Below, in pieces: positions 16,226 through 25,512 of a stretch of DNA of 64,000 bases; position 1 is the first letter of the stretch, and each line of letters begins with the position of its first letter. The position numbers and the translations under genes were made by a program. The notes below the pieces were generated by a model. The model saw nothing but the letters and a program-made list of their open reading frames with translations, ran no database searches and was not told the origin of the DNA. The stretch comes from Sphingopyxis sp. BE259 (GTDB lineage: Bacteria > Pseudomonadota > Alphaproteobacteria > Sphingomonadales > Sphingomonadaceae), in NCBI RefSeq assembly GCF_031457495.1, contig NZ_JAVDWM010000001.1, positions 1,724,001 to 1,788,000 of the forward strand. Direction: 5' to 3'.

Positions 16226-17286
16226 TGGGGCGTCGGCGGCAGTCGGTCACGATCAAGCATGTTGCGGCCGACGCGGGGGTGTCGCTGCAAACGGTGAGCC
16301 GCGTTATCAACAACGAGCCCAATGTGCGGCCCGAGATGAAGGAAAGGGTGCAGGCGTCGATCGACAAATTGGGCTATGTCCCGTCGATCGCGGCGCAGCG
16401 GATGAGCGGATCGCGGTCCTATCTGATCCTGGCGATCAATGACCGCGAACGCACGATCGCCGACTGGCGCGGGCGGCAGGGGGTCGACTGGGTCGATCAG
16501 ATGCTGCTCGGCGGGATGCTGAAATGCGCCGAATATGGCTATCGCATGATCTTTGAGCTGGTCGACACGCACAACGACCATGTCGAGCGCGAATTGCGCG
16601 CCGCGATCGCCGCGCTGCAACCCGACGGGGTCATACTGACCCCGCCGCATTCGGACAATGTGCTGATCGTCGGGCTGCTCGACCAGCAGAAGATTCCCTT
16701 TGCCCGCATCGGATCGCGCGGCGGCGATGCCGGGATCGCGTTGACGATGGACGACGAGGGGTCGGCGCGGCGCGCGACGCGGCACCTGATCGACCATGGC
16801 CACCGGCGGATCGGCTTCATTCCCGGATCGCCCGAATATAGCCTCAGTCGTTGGCGCATCGATGGTTGGCAAGCCGAAATGGCGGGGGCGGGGCTGGCCA
16901 CCGACGGCCTCCTCGCCGAGGGCGATTTCACTTATGCCTCGGGCGCCGCCGCGGCGCGGCACCTGCTCGCCGGCGCCAATCCGCCGACCGCGATCATCGC
17001 CAGCAGCGACCAGATGGCGCTGGCGACGCTTGAGGTCGCGCGCGAGCGGGGCCTCGACGTGCCCGGGCAATTGTCGATCGTCAGTTTCGACAACACCCCG
17101 ATCGTTCGTTTCACCCAGCCGCCGCTGACCGCGGTCGACCAGCCGGTCGCCGAAACCGCGTCGCGCGCGGTCGAATTGATCATTGCCGCCCAGCGCGGGG
17201 CGCCGCGCCCGACCGAACCGACGCGGGTGCAGGGCGGGCTGGTCGAACGCGGATCGACTGCCGCGCCGCCTCCCGTCCATGGATGA
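16225..17286 (+). CDS. LacI family transcriptional regulator
   Basis: This is a sugar-responsive repressor. It has 353 residues from ATG 16225, which shares bases with the GH16 TAA stop. The N-terminal HTH is TIKHVAADAGVSLQTVSRVIN, followed by the hinge helix region (SIAAQRMSG), then a periplasmic-binding-protein-like effector domain with GHRRIGFIPGSPEYSLSRWR and PTAIIASSDQMALATLEVA. It is the only LacI protein seen in the window, and the AACGTT-centred operators at 7301-7332 and 18531-18544 are its most likely targets. The inducer is presumably a glucan-derived sugar (inference). Its end overlaps the next MFS gene by 8 bases. Confidence 0.94.
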   Translation: MGRRRQSVTIKHVAADAGVSLQTVSRVINNEPNVRPEMKERVQASIDKLGYVPSIAAQRMSGSRSYLILAINDRERTIADWRGRQGVDWVDQMLLGGMLKCAEYGYRMIFELVDTHNDHVERELRAAIAALQPDGVILTPPHSDNVLIVGLLDQQKIPFARIGSRGGDAGIALTMDDEGSARRATRHLIDHGHRRIGFIPGSPEYSLSRWRIDGWQAEMAGAGLATDGLLAEGDFTYASGAAAARHLLAGANPPTAIIASSDQMALATLEVARERGLDVPGQLSIVSFDNTPIVRFTQPPLTAVDQPVAETASRAVELIIAAQRGAPRPTEPTRVQGGLVERGSTAAPPPVHG

Positions 17287-18475
17287 GCCCGGCGGGCCTC
17301 CCCGCCAGTCGCTTCCCTTTCTGTTGCTCTATGCGCTCGCTGCTGCTGGCGGCGCGATCGCCTATGTGCCGTTCCTGACCATCTGGCTGCCTGGTCGGAT
17401 GACTCAGCTGGCGGGCGCGGCGGATGTGCAAATGTTGGGCTACGTCACATTTTTCGGCGCGATCGCGGCCAGTCTTGGCGGCATCGGTTTCGGCTGGCTC
17501 AGCGACCGGATCGGCAACCGGCGCGGCTTTGTCCTGACCGGGCTGACGCTGACGGTCGCGCTGTTGCTCGCCGTGCCGTTGGCGCAGGATATTTGGGCGT
17601 TGGTTGCCGTGATCGTGGCGTGGCAACTCGCGCTCAACATGATGCTCGGGCCGCTGGCGGCGTGGGCCGGGGACTGCGTCCCCGACGCGCAGAAGGGAAT
17701 GCTCGGCGGGCTGCTGGCGTTCTCGCCCGCGCTTGGCGCGTGGTCGGGCGCGCTGGTGACATGGCCCGGGCTGGTGCCCGTCGAGGGACGGCTGCTGGTG
17801 ATCGCGGCACTGGTCGCCGCCGCGGTGCTGCCGGTGCTGCTGCTCGGTCGGCCCCGCGCTTTCGCCGACCTCACCGCGCCGCCGCCGCCGCGTATCGCAG
17901 GCGCGCCCGCGCAGCGCCCGACCGGCCCGGCGGTGCGAATGTGGCTGGCGCGCTTGCTGGTCCAGATCGCCGAGGCGGCGCTGTTCGCCTATCTCTATTT
18001 CTGGTTCCGCTCGATCGATCCCGATATGCACGACAGCGAAAAGGCGGGGCTGTTCAGCATTGCGCTGACGCTGGCGGTGCCGATCGCGCTGCTCAGCGGC
18101 CGCTGGGCCGACCGCCATGACCGTCCGTTCCGCCCGCTGGTGGTTAGCGCCGCGGTGTCGGGGCTGGGCATGGTCGGCATGGCGCTGGCGACGATCCCCG
18201 GCACGGCCAAGGCCAGTTACCTGATCTTTGGTATCGCGACGACAGTGTTCCTGTCGCTCCACGCCAGCCAGACGCTGCGTATCCTGCCGCGGTCCGATCG
18301 CCGTGGCCGTGATCTGGGCATCTTTAACCTGACCAACACCGTGCCGTCGCTGATCATGCCCTGGCTGACGATTTCGCTGGTGCCGGGGTTCGGTTTCGAT
18401 GCGCTGTTCCTGCTGCTCGCCGGGCTCACCGGCGTCGCTGTGCTGCTGCTCGCGACGATGCCGCGCACCCGCTAA
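17279..18475 (+). CDS. MFS sugar transporter
   Basis: This inner-membrane major facilitator carrier has 398 residues and about 12 helices. ATG 17279 (MDEPGGPPRQSLPFLLLYAL) overlaps the lacI stop; the longer frame reading into lacI is not used. A loop-2/3 signature is visible as GWLSDRIGNRRG, and the corresponding C-half loop is GRWADRHDRPFRPL. Position between the LacI regulator and the GH3 glucosidase suggests uptake of glucose or short gluco-oligosaccharides; the substrate is inferred. No obvious terminator follows before the operator at 18531. Confidence 0.88.
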   Translation: MDEPGGPPRQSLPFLLLYALAAAGGAIAYVPFLTIWLPGRMTQLAGAADVQMLGYVTFFGAIAASLGGIGFGWLSDRIGNRRGFVLTGLTLTVALLLAVPLAQDIWALVAVIVAWQLALNMMLGPLAAWAGDCVPDAQKGMLGGLLAFSPALGAWSGALVTWPGLVPVEGRLLVIAALVAAAVLPVLLLGRPRAFADLTAPPPPRIAGAPAQRPTGPAVRMWLARLLVQIAEAALFAYLYFWFRSIDPDMHDSEKAGLFSIALTLAVPIALLSGRWADRHDRPFRPLVVSAAVSGLGMVGMALATIPGTAKASYLIFGIATTVFLSLHASQTLRILPRSDRRGRDLGIFNLTNTVPSLIMPWLTISLVPGFGFDALFLLLAGLTGVAVLLLATMPRTR

Positions 18476-18530
18476 GCCACCCCGAAACAGAGCACTTGCT
18501 TTCGCGCATCCACTATGCGAAATGAATATT

Positions 18531-18544
18531 GATAACGTTCACAT
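18531..18544 (+). promoter_or_regulatory. LacI-type operator upstream of GH3 gene
   Basis: GATAACGTTCACAT here is identical over 14 bp to 7319-7332 in front of the TonB receptor, and both are preceded within a few bases by AT-rich sequence. It lies 46 bp upstream of the GH3 start and outside any coding region. It is the best candidate site for the LacI protein of the locus. Confidence 0.65.
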
Positions 18545-18576
18545 AATGATGATCGAGTGACAGGATGGGAGAGACA

Positions 18577-21054
18577 ATGCGCCGACAGGCTCTGGTTATG
18601 GCCACCGCGCTGCTTTTGGCAGGAAGCGCCGCCGCGCAAACCCCGAGCGGCGATGCCGCAGCAGTTCATCCCGAACTATGGCCCGCGGCGAAAAGCCCAG
18701 CCACGATTTCCGACGCGAAGACCGAGGCACGGATCGACGCACTGATCGCGCGGATGACGGTCGAGCAAAAGGTGGGGCAGCTGATTCAGGCCGACATCAG
18801 CACGATCACGCCGACGGACCTTGAAACCTGGCCGCTCGGTTCGATCCTCGCGGGTGGCAACAGCGGACCGAATGGCAATGAACGATCGACCGCCGCCGAT
18901 TGGGCCAAGCTGGTCGGCGATTTTCGCGCCGTGTCGATGCGCCCGCAGGCCAACGGCGTCGCGATCCCGATCATCTTTGGTGTCGATGCCGTCCACGGCC
19001 ATAACAACATCCCCGGCGCGACACTGTTTCCGCACAATATCGGCCTGGGCGCCGCGCGCGACCCCGAGCTGATCCAGCGGATCGGCGCGGTGACCGCCGC
19101 CGAAATCGCTGGCAGCGGCATCGAATGGACCTTCGCCCCGACCTTGGCGGTGCCGCAGGATCTGCGCTGGGGCCGCAGCTATGAAGGCTATGCCGCTGAT
19201 CCGGCGCTTGTCGCCGAATACGCGACGGCGATGGTGCTGGGCTTGCAAGGCGAACTCGCCAGCGGGCGGTCGATCGCCGCCGACAAAGTCGCCGCGACGG
19301 CCAAGCATTTCCTGGCCGACGGCGGGACGTTCGAGGGCAAGGATCAGGGCAACGCGCGGATCGACGAACAGGAACTGATCGCCAAACATGCCATGGGCTA
19401 TCCCGCCGCGATCGATGTCGGAGCACTGACCGTGATGGCCAGCTTTTCGAGCTGGAACGGGGTCAAGCATCATGGCAACCAGGGGCTGCTGACCGACGCG
19501 CTCAAGGACAAGATGGGCTTTGCGGGCTTTGTCGTCGGCGACTGGAACGGCCATGGCCAGGTTGCGGGATGCAGCGTCACCGACTGCGCCCAGTCGATCA
19601 ATGCCGGGCTCGACATGTTCATGGCGCCCGACAGCTGGAAGGGGCTGTACGACAGCACGCTGAAGCATGCGAAGGACGGCACCATCTCTGCCGCCCGTCT
19701 CGACGATGCAGTCCGCCGCATCTTGCGCGTCAAATACAAGCTCGGCCTGTTTCCCGAGGGCTACGTGGACCGCAGCATCGTGAAGGCGGTCGGCGCGCCA
19801 GAGCATCTCGTCATCGCGCGCGAAGCGGTCGCCAAGTCATTGGTGTTGCTAAAAAACAATGGCAGCGTCCTGCCGATCAAGCCCGGCGCGCGGGTGCTGG
19901 TCACCGGCCCGGCGGCGGACAATATGGCGATCCAGTCGGGCGGCTGGACAGTCAGCTGGCAGGGGACCGATGTCGTCCGCTCGGACTTTCCGAACGGCCA
20001 GACGATCTGGGAAGCGCTGGACAAATCGGTGCGCGAGGCGGGCGGTGTCGCGGCGTTGTCCGAGGGTGGCGTGTTCAAGGAAAAGCCCGACGTCGCGATC
20101 GTCGTATTCGGCGAAGACCCCTATGCCGAATTTCAGGGTGACGTGCCCACGCTCGACTATCAGCCGACCGGGGCGACCGACCTCGCGACGCTCAAGAAAC
20201 TGAAAGCCGCTGGCGTTCCGGTCGTGGCGCTGTTCCTGTCGGGGCGGCCGATGTTCACCAGCCCCGAAATCAACGCCTCCGACGCCTTTGTCGCCGGGTG
20301 GCTGCCCGGGTCGCAGGGGGCGGGGGTCGCCGATGTGCTGGTCGCGGGCAAGGACGGCAAGACGGCACGCGGCTTTACCGGTACGCTGCCCTTCGCGTGG
20401 CCGGCCGACGCGCGTTCGCCGATCGACAAGCCGCTGTTCTCGGTCGGTTACGGCCTGAAATATGGCGAAACCCGCGTGGTCAACAAGCTGTCCGAAGACC
20501 TCGGCGTTGACATCACCAAAGCGCTGAATGTCGAAAATTTCTTCTCGGGCGGCCGCGCGCGGGCGCCTTGGGCGCTCACGGTCACTGACGCGGGCGGATC
20601 GCGCCCGGTCGAATCGCCGCCGACGGCAAGTCCAGGCGGGCTGATCGCGGCACGGTCCGTCGATGTGCGCGCGCAGGAGGACGGCAAGGCGTTCGTGTGG
20701 ACCGGTCCTGCCGCGCTCCACCTGTCGGGCCCCTATGCCGACCTGTCGCGGCAATTGAACAACAGCTTCGCCTTGCGGATCGAATGGCGGATCGACGCGG
20801 TCGACGCCGCACCGGTCCAGATTGCGCTCGGCGGCAAGGCGTTCGACATCTCGGATTGGGTGAAAGCGGCACCAAAGGGGCAGGTTTCGACGATCAAAGT
20901 GCCGCTGCGCTGCTTCGCCGATGCCGGTGCCAATCTGCAACGCGTCGATTACGCGCTGTCGGTGCAGGCCGACAGAGGCTTTGCCGCGACGTTGCTGAAT
21001 ACGAATGTCGAAGCCGTGGGGACGAATCTGCCTTGCCCCCCGGTGGCAAAATGA
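18577..21054 (+). CDS. Glycoside hydrolase family 3 beta-glucosidase (exported)
   Basis: This exo-acting beta-glucosidase / 1,4- or 1,3-beta-glucan exohydrolase has 825 residues from ATG 18577, preceded by a GGGAGAG ribosome-binding site at 18568-18574; the in-frame ATG at 18565 would place that site inside the gene. The signal peptide is MRRQALVMATALLLAGSAAAQ. The N-terminal TIM barrel has KHFLADGGTFEGKDQGNA, and the catalytic nucleophile aspartate is in GFVVGDWNGHGQ. The C-terminal alpha/beta domain carries the LVLLKNNGSVLPIKPG segment, and a further beta domain with QLNNSFALRIEWRI follows. It cleaves oligomers released by the GH16 enzyme. The next gene is a sugar carrier. Confidence 0.94.
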   Translation: MRRQALVMATALLLAGSAAAQTPSGDAAAVHPELWPAAKSPATISDAKTEARIDALIARMTVEQKVGQLIQADISTITPTDLETWPLGSILAGGNSGPNGNERSTAADWAKLVGDFRAVSMRPQANGVAIPIIFGVDAVHGHNNIPGATLFPHNIGLGAARDPELIQRIGAVTAAEIAGSGIEWTFAPTLAVPQDLRWGRSYEGYAADPALVAEYATAMVLGLQGELASGRSIAADKVAATAKHFLADGGTFEGKDQGNARIDEQELIAKHAMGYPAAIDVGALTVMASFSSWNGVKHHGNQGLLTDALKDKMGFAGFVVGDWNGHGQVAGCSVTDCAQSINAGLDMFMAPDSWKGLYDSTLKHAKDGTISAARLDDAVRRILRVKYKLGLFPEGYVDRSIVKAVGAPEHLVIAREAVAKSLVLLKNNGSVLPIKPGARVLVTGPAADNMAIQSGGWTVSWQGTDVVRSDFPNGQTIWEALDKSVREAGGVAALSEGGVFKEKPDVAIVVFGEDPYAEFQGDVPTLDYQPTGATDLATLKKLKAAGVPVVALFLSGRPMFTSPEINASDAFVAGWLPGSQGAGVADVLVAGKDGKTARGFTGTLPFAWPADARSPIDKPLFSVGYGLKYGETRVVNKLSEDLGVDITKALNVENFFSGGRARAPWALTVTDAGGSRPVESPPTASPGGLIAARSVDVRAQEDGKAFVWTGPAALHLSGPYADLSRQLNNSFALRIEWRIDAVDAAPVQIALGGKAFDISDWVKAAPKGQVSTIKVPLRCFADAGANLQRVDYALSVQADRGFAATLLNTNVEAVGTNLPCPPVAK

Positions 21055-21102
21055 CGACACCTGTCTGAGGCTTAGCCGAAAAAGAACATCGGGAGAGACG
21101 AT

Positions 21103-22398
21103 ATGGCTTTGGCGCCAGACATGACTTCGAGCGCAGATCCGGCTGCCGAAACGGGGCAGGGGGCGCATGTCGATGCGCCCGAATTGCGGCTGTTCGTGAT
21201 GGGACTGTTTTTCATCTTCGGCGGTATTACCAGCCTCAATGACGTCATCATTCCCAAGCTCAAAGAGCTGTTTACGCTGAATTATACCCAGGCGATGCTG
21301 GTGCAATTCTGCTTCTTCACCGCCTATCTGGTGATCGGGATTCCCGGCGCCAAGCTGGTCAAGAAGATCGGTTACATGCGCGGCGCGGTCGCCGGGCTGC
21401 TGACGATGATGGTTGGCTGCCTGCTGTTCATTCCCGCCTCGCAGAATGCGACCTATGCGCTGTTCCTGTTTGCGCTGTTCGTGCTGGCCAGTGGCGTGGT
21501 GATTGTGCAGGTCGTCGCCAACCCGCTGATCTCGCTACTCGGCAAGCCCGAGACGACGCACAGCCGGTTGACCTTTGCACAGGCGTTCAATTCGCTCGGT
21601 ACCACCGTGTTTCCGATCGTCGGCTCGATCCTGATCCTGGGTAGCCTGGCAACGATGAGCGCCGATCAGTTGTCGGGGGCCGAACTCGATGCCTATCGCA
21701 CCGCCGAAACCCAGGCGATCGTCAACGGCTACCTCGGCATTGCGGTGGCGCTTGCAGTGGTTGCGGGCGCGGTGTGGATGTTCCGCAATCGCCTGCAGGG
21801 TGAGCGGCATGAGGCGAGCGCAGGTCTGGCGGGTGTCGACCTGCTCAAGCGCCCGCGCTTCGGATATGGTGCGCTCTGCATCTTTCTTTATGTCGGTGCC
21901 GAGGTGTCGATCGGATCGCTGGTCGTCAACTATCTGATGCAGCCGGGTGTCATGGCATTGCCGGAACAGGCCGCGGGCAAGCTGATCGGGCTGTATTGGG
22001 GCGGCGCGATGGTCGGACGCTTCATCGGTTCGGCGCTGATGCGGGTGGTCAGCCCCGGCAAGCTGCTGGCGGGTGTCGCGGCGGGTGCTATTGCGCTGAT
22101 CCTGATTTCGACCAACACCACCGGGATGCTTTCGGGTTACAGCCTGCTCGCCATCGGGTTGATGAACTCGATCATGTTTCCGACCATCTTCAGCCTGGCG
22201 TCCGAAAAGCTCGGCAGCCGTGCGGCCGATGGGTCGGGGATCATCAACGTCGCGATCTTCGGCGGCGCGGTTGTACCGCTCGCAACCGGCGCGATCGCCG
22301 ATCTGACGGGCAGCCTTGCCACCGCATTGCTGCTCCCGGCGCTCTGCTACGCGGTCATCGCGGGCTTTGGCATTTACGCCCGGCGCCCCGCCGTCTGA
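21103..22398 (+). CDS. Sugar MFS transporter, FucP/GluP-like
   Basis: This is a 431-residue MFS carrier of the fucose/glucose-galactose H+ symporter group. The GGGAGAGACGAT ribosome-binding region (same design as for the GH3 gene) precedes ATG 21103. The family-like N-terminal half reads FFIFGGITSLNDVIIPKLKELF and FFTAYLVIGIPGAKLVKKIGYMRG; the C-half has YLYWGGAM-like LIGLYWGGAMVGRFIG and NSIMFPTIFSLASEKLG. About 12 helices are seen. It likely imports the monosaccharide produced by the GH3 enzyme. It is followed by a strong bidirectional terminator and ends the glucan locus. Confidence 0.92.
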   Translation: MALAPDMTSSADPAAETGQGAHVDAPELRLFVMGLFFIFGGITSLNDVIIPKLKELFTLNYTQAMLVQFCFFTAYLVIGIPGAKLVKKIGYMRGAVAGLLTMMVGCLLFIPASQNATYALFLFALFVLASGVVIVQVVANPLISLLGKPETTHSRLTFAQAFNSLGTTVFPIVGSILILGSLATMSADQLSGAELDAYRTAETQAIVNGYLGIAVALAVVAGAVWMFRNRLQGERHEASAGLAGVDLLKRPRFGYGALCIFLYVGAEVSIGSLVVNYLMQPGVMALPEQAAGKLIGLYWGGAMVGRFIGSALMRVVSPGKLLAGVAAGAIALILISTNTTGMLSGYSLLAIGLMNSIMFPTIFSLASEKLGSRAADGSGIINVAIFGGAVVPLATGAIADLTGSLATALLLPALCYAVIAGFGIYARRPAV

Positions 22399-22406
22399 CA
22401 CGGAAA

Positions 22407-22450
22407 ACGCCGCGGGGCGGTGCGCTCTGGCGCGCGCTGCCCCGCGGCGT
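22407..22450. terminator. Bidirectional terminator between the FucP-like and GGDEF genes
   Basis: ACGCCGCGGGGC (22407-22418) pairs perfectly with GCCCCGCGGCGT (22439-22450), with A-rich sequence on its left side (GGAAAA). It lies between two convergent genes (stops at 22398 and 22480). The T-run on the right is poor, so termination may be more efficient for the minus-strand transcript. Confidence 0.7.
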
Positions 22451-22479
22451 CCCGCCCCCTTGCGGGAAGCTGGATCGGT

Positions 22480-23619
22480 TTATGCCAGATCGGCGATTTC
22501 GATGCGGTTTCGCCCGCCTGCTTTCGCTTTGTACAGTGCCTCGTCGGCGGCCTTCAGCGCGCCGCGCGTTTCACCATAGCCAAACACATCGGCGACCCCA
22601 CCCGAGAAGGTGATCTGACCGAAGGGTTCGTCGGTCTTGCGATTGATCAGGCGCCGTTCGGCCAGCCCCTCGCGCGCCTCGTCGAGCTTTTCGGCCGCCT
22701 GCGTCGGGGTCAGGCCCCGGAACAGCATGACAAATTCCTCACCGCCATGGCGTGCGACATGACAGCGGTCGTCCGAAATCCGTGCCAGCGTGTCGGCGAT
22801 CGCCTTGATCACCCGGTCGCCGGCTTCATGGCCGTGCAGGTCGTTGACCTTTTTGAACTCGTCGATGTCGCAAAAGGCGACGCTGAGCGGTTCGCAGGCG
22901 GCGCGCGCTTCCTTGTGATGCCGTTCGAGCAGGATTTCAAAGGCGCGCCGGTTGGGTAGGCCGGTCAGGAAGTCGAGCTCGGCATCGCGCTTGGCGCGTT
23001 CGAGGCTGCGGCGGAGCGATTTCGCTTCGTCCTCGCTCTTACGCATATGGTCTTCGGCCTTGCGCGTGCGTTCGAGCATGACCTTGGCTAGGTCGGCGAG
23101 GCTGGAGACGATCCGGCCGGTTTTCTGAAGCTGTTCCAGATCATCGACATGCTGTTCGAGCTCGGTGCCGTAATCGCTGGTGACGGTCCGCGCTTCCTTG
23201 GCGTGGACGTGGAAAGATTCGAGGTTGGTTTCGAGCCGCGTCATCAACCGGTCGAGATCGGCATGGTCGGCGGGGGCACTGCTTTGGTCGTTCAGTTCGT
23301 TGAGCCATTGCTGGCTGATCCCGTCGGGCGATTGCGACCGCGTCGTGATCTGACGCGCCAGATGCGGGTTCATCCCCGAAAAGGCGGCATGCGCCAGCAA
23401 CAGGTTGGCGGGCGACACGTCGAGGTCGTTGTCTACCAGAAACGCCATGATCGTGCCGATCAGCTGGTGCCTAGCAAGCTGCGCGAGGTCGCGGGTGCCG
23501 CCGCCGCTATCGGGCGGGGCATGGCGTCCTGCGGGGGGCACGCCTTGCGTCCGGCGTAGCCCCAGCCAATCCAGGAGCCGTCCTACCGGCTCGGTCGATG
23601 GTGTCGCTTTGGTGGTCAT
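22480..23619 (-). CDS. GGDEF-domain diguanylate cyclase
   Basis: This 379-residue protein ends in a GGDEF domain that makes cyclic di-GMP. The catalytic motif is HGGEEFVMLF, preceded by DFLTGLPNRRAFEILLERH and CDIDEFKKVNDLHGHEAGD, so the metal- and GTP-binding residues are present. An RxxD inhibitory site at the normal spacing before GGEEF is not seen (RISD is three residues too far upstream). The N-terminal 200 residues contain no membrane helix; a heptad-rich stretch (ERTRKAEDHMRKSEDEAKSLRRSLERAK) just before the GGDEF domain looks like a signalling coiled coil. The sensory input is unknown. It is monocistronic. Confidence 0.92.
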   Translation of the reverse strand: MTTKATPSTEPVGRLLDWLGLRRTQGVPPAGRHAPPDSGGGTRDLAQLARHQLIGTIMAFLVDNDLDVSPANLLLAHAAFSGMNPHLARQITTRSQSPDGISQQWLNELNDQSSAPADHADLDRLMTRLETNLESFHVHAKEARTVTSDYGTELEQHVDDLEQLQKTGRIVSSLADLAKVMLERTRKAEDHMRKSEDEAKSLRRSLERAKRDAELDFLTGLPNRRAFEILLERHHKEARAACEPLSVAFCDIDEFKKVNDLHGHEAGDRVIKAIADTLARISDDRCHVARHGGEEFVMLFRGLTPTQAAEKLDEAREGLAERRLINRKTDEPFGQITFSGGVADVFGYGETRGALKAADEALYKAKAGGRNRIEIADLA

Positions 23620-23767
23620 GCGAGAATTAACGGGCCGACATCGACGGTTTTAAGCCGAATTTGGCAGGAATTTGCGCTTGCACGCGCTGCCGTTGAACTA
23701 GTCCATGCAAAGCGATGTCAAAACAGCAGCTTAGTAACGCGACTTTTTTGTCACTGCTGTGGCGATG

Positions 23768-25465
23768 TCAGCGGCAGCGGTTCCAGCCCGGGCCGCGCAC
23801 CGCCCGCCCCGGGGTCGCACCGCTATGTTCGCCGTTCTGGAGCACCGCGACGCCGTTAACGAACACATCGCGCACGCCGACTGAATATTGATGCGGTTCT
23901 TCGAAGGTCGAGCGATCAGCGATCTTTGCCGGGTCGAACACCACCACGTCGGCAAAATAGCCGGGTTTGAGCGCGCCGCGGTCCTTGATCCCCAGATTGG
24001 CGGCGGGGAGGGTGGTGAGGCGATACACCGCCTGCTCCAGCGAGATCAGCTTCTCGTCGCGGACATAGCGGCCGAGCAGCCGTGCGAAATTGCCATAGGT
24101 GCGCGGGTGCGCGCCCGATTTCAGGAAATCGCCCTCTGCCGCCTGCGACGCGCCATCGGAGCCGAAACTCATCCACGGCAGCTGGACCTGCCTGCGGACA
24201 TTGTCCTCGGACATCAGGAAATACACGGTGCCGACGCGCGAGCCGTCCTCGACCACCAAGTCCATTGCGGTTTCTTCGGGTGATTTGCCACGCATCGCCG
24301 CGACCTCGGCCAGCGTCTTGCCGGTCAGCGGTTTGAGTGCGGAATTTTTGAACCCCGACAGGATCATCTTGTCGGCGCCCGCGCCGAGATAGAGATTTTC
24401 CCAGTCGCTGCCCGGCTGCTGCATCTCGGCGGCGACGCGGGCGCGGGTGGCGGGATCTTTCAACCGTTCGATCCACGCTTCCAGCCCGCCTGCCTGGACC
24501 CAGGTCGGCATCGCGGCGTCGAGCCCGGTGGCGCCCGCGGTATAGGTGTACATATCGGTTGTGATCCGATGGCCCGCGGCGCGCGCGGCCTCGATCTTTT
24601 TCACCACCGCGTCGAGTTTGCCCCAATTGCCGCGTCCCGCCATTTTGAGATGATAGATTTCGGCCGGGGCGCCCGAACGGCGCGAGATTTCGATGAGTTC
24701 GTCGACCGCTTCCTCCAGCCGGTCGCCTTCGGAGCGCATGTGGCTTATATACATGCCGCCGCATTTGGCGGCCTCGCTGGTCAGTGCGACCAGCTCGTCG
24801 GTTTCGGCATAGGAGCCGGGGGCATAGATCAGCGAGCTGCCGACGCCCATCGCGCCTTCGTTCATCGCCTGCCGCACCAGCGTGCGCATCCGGGTCAGTT
24901 GCGCGGGGGTCGGATCGACATCTCCTTCGCCCAACTCATGCACGCGCACCGTCGCGGCGCCGACGAAGCTCGCGACATTGGTCGAAACGCCGCGCTTTTC
25001 CAGATAGTCGAGATAGTCGCCGAGACTGGTCCATTCGATCGGGAATTTCAGGTCGCCCTGGCGCTCGGTTTCCTGGCGCTTCATTGCGGGGCTCAGCGGT
25101 CCCATCGACCAGCCTTCGCCCATCACCTCCAGCGTCACGCCCTGCCGGATGTCGCTCTGGCTTTTGGGATCGACAATCAGCGATTCGGTGGCCCAGCTCA
25201 GCATGTTGATGAAGCCGGGCGCGACCGCCATGCCGTCCGCCTGCACGACGCTTTTTGCCGTACCCGCGACTTTCCCTACCGCGACGATCCGGTCATCCTT
25301 GATGGCGACGTCGCCGATGACCGGCGGCTGGCCCGATCCGTCGTAAATCGCACCGCCGCGAATGATCAGGTCATAGACGGGGGCCTGCGCGGCGACCGAT
25401 GCCGACAGCAGCATCGAACTGCACAGCAAGAGCAGCGAGGGTGCGAACTGCCGACGTAATGCCAT
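23768..25465 (-). CDS. N-acyl-D-amino-acid deacylase family amidohydrolase (exported)
   Basis: This is a D-aminoacylase-like member of the amidohydrolase superfamily. It has 565 residues with a signal peptide (MALRRQFAPSLLLLCSSMLLSASVAAQ) and an AAGGAGAAAATAG ribosome-binding site. Family features are YDLIIRGGAIYDGSGQPPVIGDVAI at the start, HLKMAGRGNWGKLD, TTDMYTYTAGATGLDA, and the C-terminal PGYFADVVVFDPAKIAD. The usual strand-1 HxH metal motif after PGFI is replaced: the sequence reads PGFINMLSWATESL (L and W where His is expected, 25193-25201). It may be a known divergent subfamily or have altered chemistry. Its position next to the XRE-cupin regulator and DgcA/DgcN homologues fits a role in releasing D-amino acids. 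Confidence 0.87.
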   Translation of the reverse strand: MALRRQFAPSLLLLCSSMLLSASVAAQAPVYDLIIRGGAIYDGSGQPPVIGDVAIKDDRIVAVGKVAGTAKSVVQADGMAVAPGFINMLSWATESLIVDPKSQSDIRQGVTLEVMGEGWSMGPLSPAMKRQETERQGDLKFPIEWTSLGDYLDYLEKRGVSTNVASFVGAATVRVHELGEGDVDPTPAQLTRMRTLVRQAMNEGAMGVGSSLIYAPGSYAETDELVALTSEAAKCGGMYISHMRSEGDRLEEAVDELIEISRRSGAPAEIYHLKMAGRGNWGKLDAVVKKIEAARAAGHRITTDMYTYTAGATGLDAAMPTWVQAGGLEAWIERLKDPATRARVAAEMQQPGSDWENLYLGAGADKMILSGFKNSALKPLTGKTLAEVAAMRGKSPEETAMDLVVEDGSRVGTVYFLMSEDNVRRQVQLPWMSFGSDGASQAAEGDFLKSGAHPRTYGNFARLLGRYVRDEKLISLEQAVYRLTTLPAANLGIKDRGALKPGYFADVVVFDPAKIADRSTFEEPHQYSVGVRDVFVNGVAVLQNGEHSGATPGRAVRGPGWNRCR

Positions 25466-25512
25466 CTATTTTCTCCTTGAAAGGATGCTGGGTTTGTCTC
25501 GCTCAAATCCAA

